From contig CM068825.1 in assembly GCA_028554795.2 (NCBI GenBank), positions 156,293,053 through 156,357,052 on the forward strand: a stretch of DNA of 64,000 nucleotides, in the 5' to 3' direction. A model generated the notes under the pieces. That model did not search any database, was not told the DNA's origin, and worked only from the letters and a program-made list of their open reading frames with translations. Every line of letters begins with the position of its first letter. Position 1 is the first letter of the stretch. This document shows, piece after piece, positions 38,427-51,845 of this stretch. The DNA is from Sinohyriopsis cumingii. Taxonomy: Eukaryota > Mollusca > Bivalvia > Unionida > Unionidae. The position numbers and the translations under genes are program-made.

Positions 38427-38712
38427 TCGAGTCGGGTTAGATACAATTTTTGGATAGACGGCGGCGGAGTGCTGACGACAACAAAACGCAGCAACAACGG
38501 CGACAATTGTGTTTACAACGAAGCGCCCTCGCGGTTTTATTTCGGCGTTTGGAAGCTTCTAAAAAGTTGTGGGATTTAACCCCTTCTGGGGACGATGACA
38601 ATAAAACGCGGCGACAATTGCGTTTACAACGAAGCGTCAACGCGTTTTTTTAAAGGGCTTATTTCGGCGTTTGGAGGCTTCTAAAAGTTGTAGGATTCAG
38701 CCCTCCGCCGCC
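38427..38712 (-). repeat. Right terminal inverted repeat of element B
   Basis: Reverse complement of 24306-24591, with about 8 differences by eye. Has the same internal duplication. Frames of 67 codons are open on both strands in both copies (RRLEASKKLWDLTPSGDDD on one strand), which follows from the internal duplication and is not evidence of a gene. Confidence 0.92.
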
Positions 38713-38717
38713 AAAAT

Positions 38718-39008
38718 ATATACGTAAATGATGTTGAGGAAATTAAAATTACCATCGAGCAAGTACATTTTTTAAATGTATGACCAACCGATAGAGGGAA
38801 AAATAAAATATGTCAGCAATGTTAAGATGCAAAAACAATTGAGCTAAATTGTAAAAAATGTCGCAAAGTTAGACGGGGCACATAGCAGGAGATTAGAAAG
38901 ATTTATAAAACTGTTATCGGATCTTATAAATAACAATATCTCAAATGTTAAAGAATCATGAACATTTAGAGAACAAGGTAATAATAATTGATGTTATTTT
39001 TAAAGTTA
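38718..39008. other. AT-rich flank, no gene seen
   Basis: Unique-looking host DNA between element B and the 39-bp array. Confidence 0.5.
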
Positions 39009-41270
39009 CAGTTCTTCAGCAACAACTCTTTAAATAACCATAGTTATTGTCATAATGGTAACAACTCTTCGAACTTCATACGTATAGGAATGATGGCAGC
39101 AACTCTTCGAATAGCCATAGGTATAGGAATGATGGCAGCAACTCTTCGAATAGACATAGCTATTGGCATGATGGTAGCAACTATTTAAATAACCATAACT
39201 ATTGACATGATGGTAGCAACACTTCAAATAACCATAGCTATTGACATGATATTAGCAACTCTTCCAATAGCCATATATATTGGCATGATGGAAGCAACTC
39301 TTCGAATGACCATAGCTATTGGCATGATGGTAGCAAAGTTTTGAATAACCATAGCTATTGGAATGATGGTAGCAACTCTTCGAATGACTACAGCCATTGG
39401 CATAATGTAGCTACTCTCAGAATAGCCATAGCTATTGGCATGATGGAAGCAACTCTTCGAATAACCAGAGCTATATGCATGATGGTAGCAGCTCTTCAAA
39501 TAACCATAGCTATTGGCATGATGGTAGCAATTCATCAAATAACCATAACAATTGGCGTGATAGTAGCAACTCCTTGAATAACCATAGCTATTGTCATAAT
39601 GGTAGCAGCTTTTCAAATGACCATATATATTATCATGATGGTAGCAACTCTTTGAATAACCATAGCTATAGGAATGATGGTAGCAACTCTTCGAATGACT
39701 ACAGCTATTGGCATAATGTAGCTACTCTCAAAATAGCCATAGCTATTGGCATGATGGTAGCAACTCTTCGAATAACCAGAGCTATTTGCATGATGGTAGC
39801 AGCTCTTCAAATAACCATAGCTATTGGCATGATGGTAGCAACTCTTCAAATAGCCATAGCTATTGGCATGATGGTAGCAACTCTTCGAATAACCAGAGCT
39901 ATTTGCATGATGGTAGCAGCTCTTCGAATAACCAGAGCTATATGCATGATGGTAGCAGCTCTTCAAATAACCATAGCTATTGGCATGATGGTAGCAACTC
40001 TTCAAATAACCATAACAATTGGCGTGATAGTAGGAACTCCTTGAATAACCATCATCATCATCATCATCAGTCTCATGACCTAGTGTGGTCGTTGAGGTAC
40101 TGTGCTGCTGAACATCTGACCAGTTCCCTCCACTTGTCTCGATCATGTGCCAATGTCTGTGTCTCCGCAAAACTTTTCTTGGTCCATTCTGTGATGTTGT
40201 CAGTCCACTTTTTTCTCTGTCTACCTCTCCTTCTGCCACCCTGGACGCTGCCCTGCAGGACTGTTGTGGATAGATTGTTGGCTCTAGTGACATGGCCATA
40301 CCATTTCAGCTTTCTCTTTTTGACGGTGGTGAGGAGGTCCTCATATTGGCCTACTTCGCGCCTGATGGTGTTGCGCACTTCTTCACTGAATAACCATAGC
40401 TATTGTCATAATGGTAGCAGCTTTTCAAATAACCATATACATTGTCATGATGGTAGCAACTCTTCGAAATACCATAGCTATTGACATGGTGCTAGCATCT
40501 TCTCAAATAACCATAGTTATTGGCATAGTGGTAACAACTCTTAGAATAACCATAGCTAATGACATGATGGTAGCAACTTTTCAAATAACCATGGCTATTG
40601 ACATGATGGTAGCAACTTCTCAAATAACCATAACAATTGGCATGATAGTAGCAACTTCTTGAATAACCATATCTATTGCTATAATGGTAGCAACCTTTCA
40701 AATAACCATAGTTATTGTCATGATGGTAGCAACTCTTCGAATAACCATAGCTATAGGAAAGATTGTAGCAACTCTTCGAATAACCATAGCTATTGACATG
40801 ATGGTAGCAACTTCTCAAATAACCATAGCTATTGTCATGATGGTAGTAACTCTTTGTATTACCATAGCTGTTGGCATAATGGTAGCAACTTTTCAGATAA
40901 CCATAGCTATTGGCATGATGGTAGCAACTCTTCGAACAACTATAGCTATATGAATGATGAAAGCAACTCTTTGAAAATACCATATCTATAGGAAAGATGG
41001 TAGTAATCCTTCAAATAACCATAACTACTGGCATGATGGCAGCAAGTCTTCGAATAACCATAACTATTGGCATGATGGTAGCAACTCTTTGAAAATACCA
41101 TATCTATATGAATGGTGGTAGCAACCCTTCAAATAACCATATCTATTGGATTGATGGTTGCAGCTCTTCGAATAACCATGTTTATAGTAATGATGGTAGC
41201 AACTCTTCGAATAACTATATCTTTAGGTATGATGGTAGAAATTCTTGGAATAACCATTGGTAATTTATTT
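39009..41270 (+). repeat. 39-bp minisatellite, about 48 copies, interrupted
   Basis: The unit holds ATAACCATAGCTATTGGCAT then GATGGTAGCAACTCTTCGA; the copies vary (GACATG, GTCATA, AGAGCTA). The period equals 13 codons, so long frames stay open on both strands (SYGYLKSCYHHAN on minus; ITIAIGMMVATLR on plus). These are not genes. A LINE tail at 40050-40388 splits the array. Confidence 0.9.
40050..40388 (-). mobile_element. 5'-truncated LINE tail inserted in the 39-bp array
   Basis: The minus strand encodes about 100 residues of a non-LTR retrotransposon C-terminus: KRKLKWYGHVTRANNLST, LQGSVQGGRRRGRQRKKWTD and KKSFAETQTLAHDRDKWREL. The 3' end is a short (ATG)n tail (plus-strand CAT repeats, 40051-40068). 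TGAATAACCAT flanks both sides, which may be a target-site duplication or just the host repeat unit. Inserted after the array formed. Family differs from the LINE at 48.5 kb. Confidence 0.8.
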
Positions 41271-41274
41271 TAAA

Positions 41275-43109
41275 GGTTTAGGAGCGACATGCGGAAGAAG
41301 AGGTTTTGATGATTGTTATGATAAAGTAACATTCACTGACTAATCATAAAGAATTGTGACAATCATTGCAAAATACTTGTTTCAATTAGCTAACAGAAAT
41401 AAGCAATATCATTACTTTATGTTACTGTCTGTGTAATATTCTGGCGTTGTACCTAAGCTAGAATAATTACCTTGTCCTTTAAAGGTTCATTTTTCTTAAC
41501 AAAACGAATAAAATGATAAAGGGCTGCTGAAAAAATACAAAAGAAGTCTACGTAACATATAATTAAACAGAAATTCTATAATCGTTACAAAACTTGTCAT
41601 AATTATAGGCATCTGTGTATTTGTTTCATGATCTGTCTTATTTTAATTATAAGTTATATGCCTATTCTGGATGTAATGACCGGACAATTACCATTTTCAT
41701 CTTTCTGGTCTACATAATTATAATGTGCGTTCTCTTCACTCGGCCAATTCTTCTATCTTTTCTTTTTTTTAAAGGAATGCATACTGCTATTCACCTGTTG
41801 GGTTTCCATGTTTACAGCCTAATTATTTAGATACGTATTTCATCGTATACTGGATTACCCATTTCTTTTTTAAATTGATAATTTAATTTACAATACTATT
41901 TTCAACACTTTATTAGTGGTTAAGAACAAAATATAGAATCACCAACTAGAGGATTATTTAGTTTAACTTTTCAATCTGGAATATATTTCCAAAATTGTAT
42001 TTGAACGATTTCTTCTCTCTCGTATTCGTGTTTATCCAAAATTCAATTTTCAATTGACGTTTTAGAGTTTCTTGTACAGAGGCATGGTACGTAATAGATT
42101 TTATATCTTGTACTTGGCAACATTATATGTAAATAAAGAAAGGCCTTAATCTTGATTTAGGCGGTTAGTCAGATGATATCATGCTGAAAAAACAAACTCA
42201 TCCTGTTTTTTTTGAGCTGGCGTTATCATTTAATTTATTTCTCCGACAGACATTTTTCTCCCGTTTTCAGCTGTTCTAGCTTCTTGATTATATTTACACT
42301 CGGAAGCATCTTTTACGCAACCGTGATGTACAGCCTTACTTTCTTAGGTCCATTTACAAAATAGATATATATCATTTTAATGTATCATCAGTTATGATGT
42401 GGAAAATATTTTCATTAGTTCAGATTATGTTAAAGTGTTAATTAAAATTTATATTAGTGTCTGTTGGATTAGATTTATTATAAGGTAATGACAGACTGCA
42501 TTCAGACAACATTTTTCTATCTTAATCCTATATGCTGATGTTACCAATTATTGCATGTTCGTATCAGTTATATAGTCCACATCCTGATATTGCCATCCAT
42601 ACTGTCCAGTTTAATTGCATGTGCTGGAATTGTATACCACACTAAGTTATATATCTGTTAAATGGGTGGACACAGAAAGCAATGATAGCAATAAACTGCT
42701 GATATTTGGTTAATGATTTTACAGACAGTAGGGGGCGTGGAAAGTATTGTAGATTTGATGTATTTGTTTTTGTAACTCCGTAAGATCTGCAGCAAAGCCC
42801 AAAAATCAACATACAAGCTTAAACATTTTATAGACATGTCGGATAAAAGAAATGTATTTCCCTGGATAGATGGCTACGTTTCAAACATTGAATGAATCAA
42901 CTCTCTAATTGATAAACATGTTGTATTCATCACTTAACAATTAAAACATATCAAATGACGAGTAAGAATACGTTAAAATATCATGGAATATTTAACCCGA
43001 AGGCAGTCGGAGATTCACGTGACTAATGGGTCATGAACGATACTCTAATTCTTCGTTACAATTTCGTGGAAATTTGCGATGTATCCTGTTACGACTAAAA
43101 GTCATAAAC
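41275..43109. other. AT-rich DNA, no gene seen
   Basis: A 71-residue hydrophobic frame at 41615-41830 has no support beyond AT-rich composition. Confidence 0.55.
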
Positions 43110-43804
43110 TAAGTAATAACAAGACGCAAAAAAACAACAAGTTTTGTAGCCATACAAAATCAAATGTTCGAAATAAATCCCTGATCCTCGAATGTACTGC
43201 TCTGCCACAGTCCTGATGTATCAAAAAGTATTATCCAGAATTCCTGTGAATAAACTCACACAAGTCCAAGAATACTATTTTAGTGTAATGAGCACCTTGT
43301 AATTCCAGCGAACAAACCCAAATAATAACCCGTCTCAAACTATCTCTTACAACAACATTAAACACATCTGCAGACTGGCTTTAAAAAAGAACACCTGCAA
43401 TAAGAATCAAAATATAGGAATTAATTCGAATTATGAATGAATTAATTCCTCAGTTCTCTCCTTACGTACATCTCCAAAAAGTCTATTAACACTCTATGTC
43501 ACAATATACCCCATATGACAGACCTTAAAACTCAATCGAGTATTTCACAATACATATCCCCGTGACCTACGTTGCAGTATTCAACCTCGTGACTTTTACT
43601 TGCTAACCATAAAGAATTCCAAACTCGAAAACATATTTATTTTTCATCTATTTATAGATCTTATGCAATCTACATGCACTCTTAATATGTTAAAATATAA
43701 TCTATACCCGTGTACAGCATAACTATGAAATATCTTCTTCATAGATAATCAGTACTATTTACAGTCATGAACAAAAACGTACAAAAATATAGACATACAT
43801 AACA
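43110..43804 (-). repeat. Probable solo LTR, related to the LTR at 53335-54207
   Basis: Shares with 53335-54207, in order: ACAAGT-TTGTAG..TACAAAAT, CTCAGTTCTCTCCTTA, CAATATACC-CAT-T, CTCAAT, and, at the right end, CATAACA preceded by a shared ATAGA-ATA segment. On the minus strand it would begin TGTTATG. No internal retroelement domain adjoins it, so it reads as a solo LTR. The left edge is approximate. Old: identity to the other LTR is patchy. Confidence 0.5.
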
Positions 43805-46533
43805 ATATATTAAAAAATACAAACATAACGCAGTGCATCTACTGTATTTCGTAAGACTAGTTTAACAATATTGATGTAGACCTTCAACGTTTGACAGGCT
43901 ATGGCACGTTCTTCCCGATAGACAGAATAACACGAGATACAGTTAGCATGGTACCACATAGATATGATGAAGCACATCATGGATACATCTCTGGAAAAAA
44001 AAGGACGGAGAATACAAAAGGTTATGGTCGATGTCATTCATTAGATACCAAAAACTAGCGATCGTTATTGATGGGCCATGAGGCAAAAAATGCCAGTGAA
44101 TAATTTTCGACAGGCACTAATCAACATATTAAATCGGTCCAATAACATATATTAGAAGTATCAAATGACTATGATACCGGTAACAATTTTTAGAAGCAGA
44201 TTTGTAAGTACCAAAATTTATAATGACCCTTTCAAAAAAAATTCTTCCGCTCTCGAGAAATTAACTCAAGGTGAAAATTACATATAGAGTTGAGAAATCA
44301 TTCAAAGGTACGTTGAACGTCCAAAAAAACATATGATGTTGGCTACAGGAATCGGAAGATTTTAGTCCAGTCATGTCGAAAACTGAAAAATATGTACATC
44401 GTAATTCTAGTGGACAACAACCGTGGTCCAGATAATAAAATCAGAATCGAGATCGCAGGGAAAAAAACACCAGAACGCGTATGTTCAGAAAAATAATTTA
44501 TTTGAAATGTCAAAAAGATCTGTCTTTTGCAAGAGGATATTTTAATTGCCACATCATAGTGTTAGCCACTCTAGAGATAAAGACAATATCATATCAACCA
44601 AAACAGTGCATGATGGGTTTACAGTGTGAGCGTTATACAAATCACTATTGCATCTTTTTTATTACAACATATTGATAACAAATAGAGAATCAAACAGTTA
44701 ATAACAGTGCTGTCATTGTCATTTAACTTTAAGATTGAAAAGCTTATACAGTGTCGTGAGTTATAATATTAAATTCTACGATATTAGTGCGTGTCTAAAG
44801 ATCAGCATGTTTGATATTCCACAAACCAATGAAAAGATTCCTAGACATTTTAAGAATGATTATAACAGTGTTCCAATTGTTGACTAAGCAAAAACTCTCT
44901 TACTTCAAGACGGAGAAACAATGAAAGAGAATTTGCACTGGATTTTTTAATTTGTGATCATCGAAAATTTTAAAATTAAAAATGTACAAATATTGCGTAT
45001 TTCACGAAATAATTTGTCATGCTATGAACTTACTGTACTGTAAAAAAATAAAATATTAAACAAAAATAAAACACTTGTTTGTTAGACGACGGGTATTTTC
45101 TCCTTGAAAACGTATATTATGCTGCGGACACAAGGGTAACATGCATTATACAGGGTATTCAAATCTCATAAAAAGATTGTTGTTTTTCTATCATTTGAAA
45201 GGAACTACAATATATTTTGTCATTTTGTCATGCATAATATGGTTCTCTTTAAACACTGTTTATAGTAACTTCTATCATGGCTGTAACGAAAAGCAAAAAA
45301 GTGAAAAGTCTTAAATATTTGATAACATAGTTGTATTTTGTGAACAATGCATATTAATACTTCAAAATATCTACCAAAAATATAGTTTTATTACGTTAGC
45401 TGCTTTCATTCATCCATTCACAAAATGTCCCCAGTAATCACTCGTCCATAAGGCATTTGTATCTTGGTACACATCAAAGTACCGATACTATTTTTTACAA
45501 TGTGAAACTATTTGATTTTTTCACTTATTTCAGTATCATGTAATTTTTGTAGAATCTTGTTCGTCATTCAACATTCAGTTTAGGCATTTTATAATTATTG
45601 TGAGCGGTCTCTAATTTTTCTGTCAAGTTCAACTCTAAGAGTGTTTTGGGTTTTTGCGATGTGACCTCTTGTTGGTTTTTCATCCTTAGATTCATGTTCT
45701 GTTCCTGTTCGCGGTCTTATATATAATGTGCAGTTAAATTGGCAAGTTCATTATAAATGACTCCAGGATGTCTAACACATTAAATAAGGTACTTATTGGT
45801 TATATTTCAATATTAATTTAGTAGTGCAAGGTAAGTTAAAATATAATTGGGTAAGTACTGAAAAATGCGTACATACATCCTATGCATGGAAAGGAGACAA
45901 AATGACTTAGTTAATAAATACCAGAAAAAGTATAACAGAAAAATCTACCAAAGTTACCATAATGTTAGATTAATTTAATGATACAAGAAGTAGAATTAAC
46001 AAGTAGAAGACAATCTTATACGATATTGACAGCATTCGGCGTACCTTCAGCTGACTTCTATCACAGAGCGCTAAATATGACAAAAACCTTAATGCATTTC
46101 TGATCAAGTTCCATCATCGTCATTCGAGCTGGCTAATTCTGAACAACAAAGGAAGTGTTTCCACTGGGAAAAGAGGTAGAAGAACAAAATTAGAAACGTG
46201 AATAATTTAATATGGTTAGCGTCATAATTGATGAGATTTATAATATTATTAGCTATACTACTTTATCGAATAATAAGACGCTATTCGTGTAATGACAATT
46301 ATTGTAATTATTTTAGCTACTTGTACATGTGCATTAATAACAATCCACAAGCATAAACATATAAGAACATTTGCAATATATTCATATTCATTTTATCTGA
46401 TTCCTCTTAAAACTATGTATGTTTAAACGTTTCATATTAGTAATCAACGCAGACTGATGTAGGAACTTTTAAGCCAGAAAAATACAGGGGAAGTATCTGA
46501 TACCATTAGAGGTCATGTAGTTATCTTTAAGTT
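43805..46533. other. AT-rich DNA, no gene seen
   Basis: No domain-bearing frames. Short (AAAT)-rich stretches only. Confidence 0.6.
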
Positions 46534-46720
46534 CAATTTGTAACTAAGTTTTTGATGGGAAGGACTGTGGTAATTTGTAACTAAGTTTTTGATCGGAAGA
46601 ACTGTGGTAATTTGTAACTAAGTTTTTGATCGGAAGGACTGTGGTAATTTGTAACTTAGTTTTTGATCGGAAGAACTGTGGTAATTTGTAACTAAGTGTT
46701 TGACAGGAAGAACTGTGGTA
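46534..46720 (+). repeat. 37-bp tandem repeat, 5 copies
   Basis: Copies of AATTTGTAACTAAGTTTTTG followed by ATCGGAAG-ACTGTGGT; the last copy is the most diverged. Confidence 0.88.
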
Positions 46721-47943
46721 ATCAATGGGACCACATTATACTTTACGATACTTAACAATAATTTGACGACCTCAGTTGTTCTGACATTGAATGTGACCTG
46801 TTTGTCATCCATTGTTTCAAATCTTTAACCCAGTGATGCCCTTTCTGACCTTAAATACAAAAATGATCCAAGCATAGACCTCCCGCCATTAGTTAAATGA
46901 TTATTCATAAATCAGCATACATAAACATTATGAGGTTATGTAAATACTGTGGAAATTGTTACGAGATGTAAGTTGATGTTGAAATGTCTGAAAAACAGAA
47001 TAATAAAATCAACGGATACAAGAAGGTAGCAAAGTCAACTACAACAGCTTTCATTAATTTTGAAAGTGAAGAAATGCAGAGAGTTGGACTGTTAGCGTGG
47101 AGGTAGATAAATGTTAGAGCAAATACTTATAGGATTAATTAACAACTTACAATGAACTTAAATCGTTGAAACAACTGTGGAAAGAAAAGCGTGTAACAAT
47201 GACCACAATAGCGACATCGATAACAATGATCAAGACGTAATCCGTCCATAGCGAATTGTGCAAAATGTTCTGGTTTACCGATGATCAGTTTAAATTAGAA
47301 AAACACTCGCGGCATCAATGCTTTGCCTTATTGTTAGTTTTCTGAGTTGATTATTTAGGAGAGTTGGTCACATTATCTTTTCTAGTAGCTAGTCACGTCA
47401 GATTATTGATTTTCTTATTAGTCGGTTAGTTAATCGCATTGTTGACCAATACCACAGGCAAGCTGTCTATGGGGATACAACAATGAACGAAGCTCGTCGA
47501 AGAATATGATTTGTCCTTCGTAGGTTTACCGAAGGCCCAATTAGTAATATATTTCAAAAAGTAATCCGCAACAACTTCTGCAACCATCTGTATAAAAAAA
47601 TATTTCTTTCAAGGTCAATATAGATTATTGTTGTGTTCACACTTTGTGTGCTTTGACCATTGGGATAGCGAACAGCAATTGTGGCAGTGTGTCAAAATCC
47701 TTCTTTGCTACATTGTTCTGGGTGACGTTGTCTTCTTGTTTGCCATTTACAATGCCAGGTCGTAGAATCACAGATAGTTATCAGCCTTTATGCTATAGAT
47801 TATAGATTCTCCGCCTAAATATATATATATACCTGCATGAATTTATAATGGCGAAAATCTAAAAGCTTTTCCCAACATTTCGTCAGAGGAGTAAAATACT
47901 CCAAAAATACTTTTCAAAACAGTCGATTAACACAATATCTACG
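46721..47943. other. Intergenic DNA, no gene seen
   Basis: Nothing supported. Confidence 0.55.
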
Positions 47944-48534
<591 letters not shown>

Positions 48535-48542
48535 ATGCTAGA

Positions 48543-50717
48543 GTGGGAGCTGACCATGAGGCCTGGTCCACCTGTCTCGGCTTTTACGGAAGGGGCAAGA
48601 TCAACGAGAATGGTCAGCGACTGCTGGAGATGTGCTGCTCCCACAGCCTATGTGTGACAAACACTTTCTTTAAATGCAAGGAGATCCACCAGGTGTCGTG
48701 GAGACACCCACGTTCACGCCACTGGCACCAGCTAGACCTCGTCATCACCAGGCGTGCAGAACTGGCCAGTGTCCTCCTTACCCGCAGCTACCACAGTGCC
48801 GATTGTGACACGGACCATTCCCTCGTGGCCAGCAAGGTGCGAATATTACCCAAGAAGCTGCACCACGCCAAGAAGAAGGGTCACCCACGTATCAACACCT
48901 GCTGTGCAAGCAACCCAGAGAAAACACAGCAGTTCATCAGCAAACTGAAGGAAGCCCTCACCAAAGTGACACCTGATGACACCATTGATTCCAAGTGGTC
49001 CCATATCCGTGACTCTTTGTACAATTCAGCCATCACAGATTACGGGAAGAGGGAGCGAAAGAATGTCGACTGGTATGAGGCAAACTGGGAGGAGATGGAG
49101 CCCGTGACTGAGGCAAAGAGGAAAGCCCTCCTGGCATACAAGGCTGCACCTAGCCCCAGAACACTACAAGCCCTCAGGATTGCAAGGAATAACGCCCAGA
49201 AGACCTCCCGCCGCTGTGCCAACACCTACTGGCTGAACCTTTGCAACAGTATACAGACAGCGCTGACACCGGGGATACAAGAGGAATGTATAAGGGTATC
49301 AAAAAGGCGACAGGCCCCCCCCCGCAGCTACAAGACCGCCCCCCTCAAGTCCAAGACGGGCGAAGTCATCACAGACCAGGGGAAACAACTGCAGCGATGG
49401 GTTGAGCACTATCTCGAGCTATATGCAACCCAAAACAATGTCACTGGAACTGCCCTGGACGCCATTCCAGACCTGCCTGTCATGGAGGAGCTAGACACAC
49501 AGCCCACCCTGGAAGAGCTCGGAAAAGCCATCGATTGCCTTGCCTGTGGGAAGGCTCCTGGAAGCGACGGCATTCCGCCTGAAGTCCTCAAGAGCGGAAA
49601 ACCAGCACTGCTCCAGCCCCTACACACACTCCTCTGCCTTTGCTGGGAACAGGGATACATCTCACAGGACATGCGTGACGCCAACATCGTCACTTTGTAC
49701 AAAAACAAAGGAGACCGTAGCGACTGCAACAACTATCGGGGCATCTCCCTCCTCAGCATCGTCGGAAAGGCCTTCGCCCGTGTTACCTTGGCACGCTTGC
49801 AGATCCTAGCCTCCTGCGTCTACCCAGAATCCCAGTGTGGATTTCGAGCCGGCAGGTCAACTGTAGACATGATCTTCTCACTACGTCAGCTGCAGGAGAA
49901 GTGTCGCGAGCAGCGGATGCCCCTCTACATTGCCTTCATAGACCTGACGAAGGCATTTGACATGGTTAGTCGGAGTGGACTCTTCAGACTCCTGCAGAAG
50001 ATCGGCTGCCCCCCACGTCTGCTTGCTGTCATTATGTCGTTCCACGAGAACATGCACAGCACAGTGTGCTTCAATGGCGCAACATCTGAAGCATTCCCAG
50101 TCATTAGCGGAGTCAAACAAGGCTGTGTCCTTGCACCGACGCTCTTTGCCATCTTCTTCTCCATGCTTCTCCAGTACGCATTCAAGGACTGCAGAGAGGG
50201 AGTGTACATCCATACCAGGGCTGACGGCAAGCTGTTCAACATCGCCCGTTTCCGTGCTAAGACTAAAGTCACAGAGGTACTCATCCGTGAATTGCTCTTT
50301 GCTGACGATGCAGCCTTGACATCACACACGGAAGATGGACTTCAGCAGCTGGTATGCTGCCTCTCCCATGCATGTAAGGAATTTGGACTGACCATCAGTT
50401 TGAAGAAAACAAATGTGATGGCACAGGACACAGACTCCCCTCCCTCTGTCTCCATCGATGGGTACAATTTGGAAGTTGTCGAGAACTTCACATACCTCGG
50501 GTCTAACATCTCCAGCTCACTCTCCATTGATTCTGAGGTGGGCGGCAGGATTGCCAAGGCAGCAGCAGTGATGGCCAGACTTAACCAGAGGGTCTGGAAC
50601 AACCCCAACCTCACAGAGAAGACCAAACTGCGCGTCTACCAAGCTCACTTCTCTACAGCAGCGAAACATGGACCACCTATGCAAGACACGAGAGGAAACT
50701 CAACAGCTTCCACCTGA
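48543..50717 (+). pseudogene. LINE ORF2: endonuclease end and reverse transcriptase
   Basis: The open stretch is 724 codons. The APE endonuclease end is seen as [20 protein letters not shown] and [11 protein letters not shown] (residues about 50-95). The reverse transcriptase: [39 protein letters not shown], motif [16 protein letters not shown] (around residue 465), motif [17 protein letters not shown] and the catalytic [12 protein letters not shown] (FADD near residue 586), then [13 protein letters not shown] and [10 protein letters not shown]. The last 20 or so codons (after YQAH) are out of frame because of a small deletion near 50645. The first Met is internal; the true start is lost with the 5' truncation. 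Confidence 0.9.
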
Positions 50718-51151
50718 GATGTCTGCGGCGCATTCTGCACATCCAGTGGCAGGACAAAGTACCCAACACAGAGGTTCTAGAACGCGCCAACATGAACAGC
50801 ATGTTCTCCATACTCAGCGAGAGGCGCCTTCGCTGGCTCGGCCATGTCAAAAGAATGGACCCAGGTCGTATTCCCAAGGACCTGTTATATGGGGAGTTAG
50901 CAGAAGGTGCACGACCAACTGGACGACCACATCTGCGCTACAAAGATGTTTGCAAGAAGGATATGAAGACAGCAAACATCAATGTCAATGACTGGGAGAG
51001 CTGTGCAAACAACCGTTCCAGCTGGCGTCTAGCTGTCAGGCAGGGAGTTCAAAACGCAGAGGAAAAGAGAAGAATAAAGCAAGCTGAAAAGAGAGCTAAA
51101 AAGAAGGATAAGCAAAAGCGTACTTTGGAGCTATGCCATCGTCTCTCGTAG
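50651..51151 (+). pseudogene. LINE ORF2 C-terminal part in the shifted frame
   Basis: Continues the LINE protein two frames on: [38 protein letters not shown], then RRLRWLGHVKRMDPGRIPK, GRPHLRYKDVCKKDMKTANI and RSSWRLAVRQGV, ending in a Lys/Arg-rich helix. The SETWT and R-LRW-GHV blocks are hallmarks of LINE C-termini. It matches the family's usual end, so nothing is missing downstream. Confidence 0.85.
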
Positions 51152-51170
51152 ACGGACGGATGCCAAGGAG

Positions 51171-51845
51171 ACCATAAACATTAAACCGTAAATCTGAAAG
51201 ACGGTCGCTAGGTGATGACTCTATACCATAAACATTAAACCGTAAAACTGAAAGACGGTCGCTAGGTGATGATTCTATACCATAAACATTAAACCGTAAA
51301 ACTGAAAGACGGTCGCTAGATGATGACTTTATACCATAAACATTAAACCGTAAATCTGAAAGGCGGTCGCTAGATGATGACTTTATACCATAAATAATAA
51401 ACCGTAAATCTGAAAGACGGTCGCTAGATGATGACTTTATACCATAAACATTAAACCGTAAATCTGAAAGGCGGTCGCTTGATGATGACTTTATACCATA
51501 AATAATAAACCGTAAATCTGAAAGACGGTCGCTAGATGATGACTTTATACCATAAACATTAAACCGTAAATCTGAAAGACGGTCGCTAGATGATGACTTT
51601 ATACCATAAACATTAAACCGTAAATCTGAAAGACGGTCGCCAGATGATGACTTTATACCATAAACATTAAACCTTAAATCTGAAAGTCGGTGGCTAGGTG
51701 ATGACTCTATATTATTAACATTGAACCGTAAAACTGAAAGATGGTTAGTATATTATATCTCTAAGATATAAACATGATGGTCACTAGATGATTACTCTAA
51801 ACTTTAAACATTAAACAGTAAAATTGAAAGATGGTCGCTAACCGC
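51171..51845 (+). repeat. 54-bp tandem repeat, about 12 copies
   Basis: Units contain ACCATAAACATTAAACCGTA and GAAAGACGGTCGCTAGATGA; the first begins immediately after the LINE 3' end, and the last three (after about 51665) are degenerate. The array may have grown from the LINE tail or from the target site. Confidence 0.9.

Larger units (their letters stand above)
24306..38712. mobile_element. Polinton/Maverick element B, both ends present
   Basis: A 14.4-kb element bounded by 286-bp terminal inverted repeats and flanked by AAAAT on both sides (24301-24305 and 38713-38717). Polintons usually duplicate 6 bp, so 5 matching bases is close to expectation. It carries all hallmark parts: packaging ATPase, integrase, protein-primed polymerase B, adenain-like protease, double-jelly-roll capsid region and penton/fibre-like proteins. 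The two terminal repeats differ at about 8 positions by eye (roughly 3%), suggesting a moderately recent insertion. Polymerase, integrase, capsid, protease and several other regions are broken, perhaps ten breaks in total, so it is a fossil. Confidence 0.93.

Noticed and set aside
39475-40983. Frames of 130-232 codons in the 39-bp array as genes
   Set aside because: The same period effect (13 codons), open on both strands, and one joins repeat sequence to a LINE tail.
41615-41830. 71-residue hydrophobic plus-strand frame
   Set aside because: Compositional artefact; nothing else around it suggests a gene.
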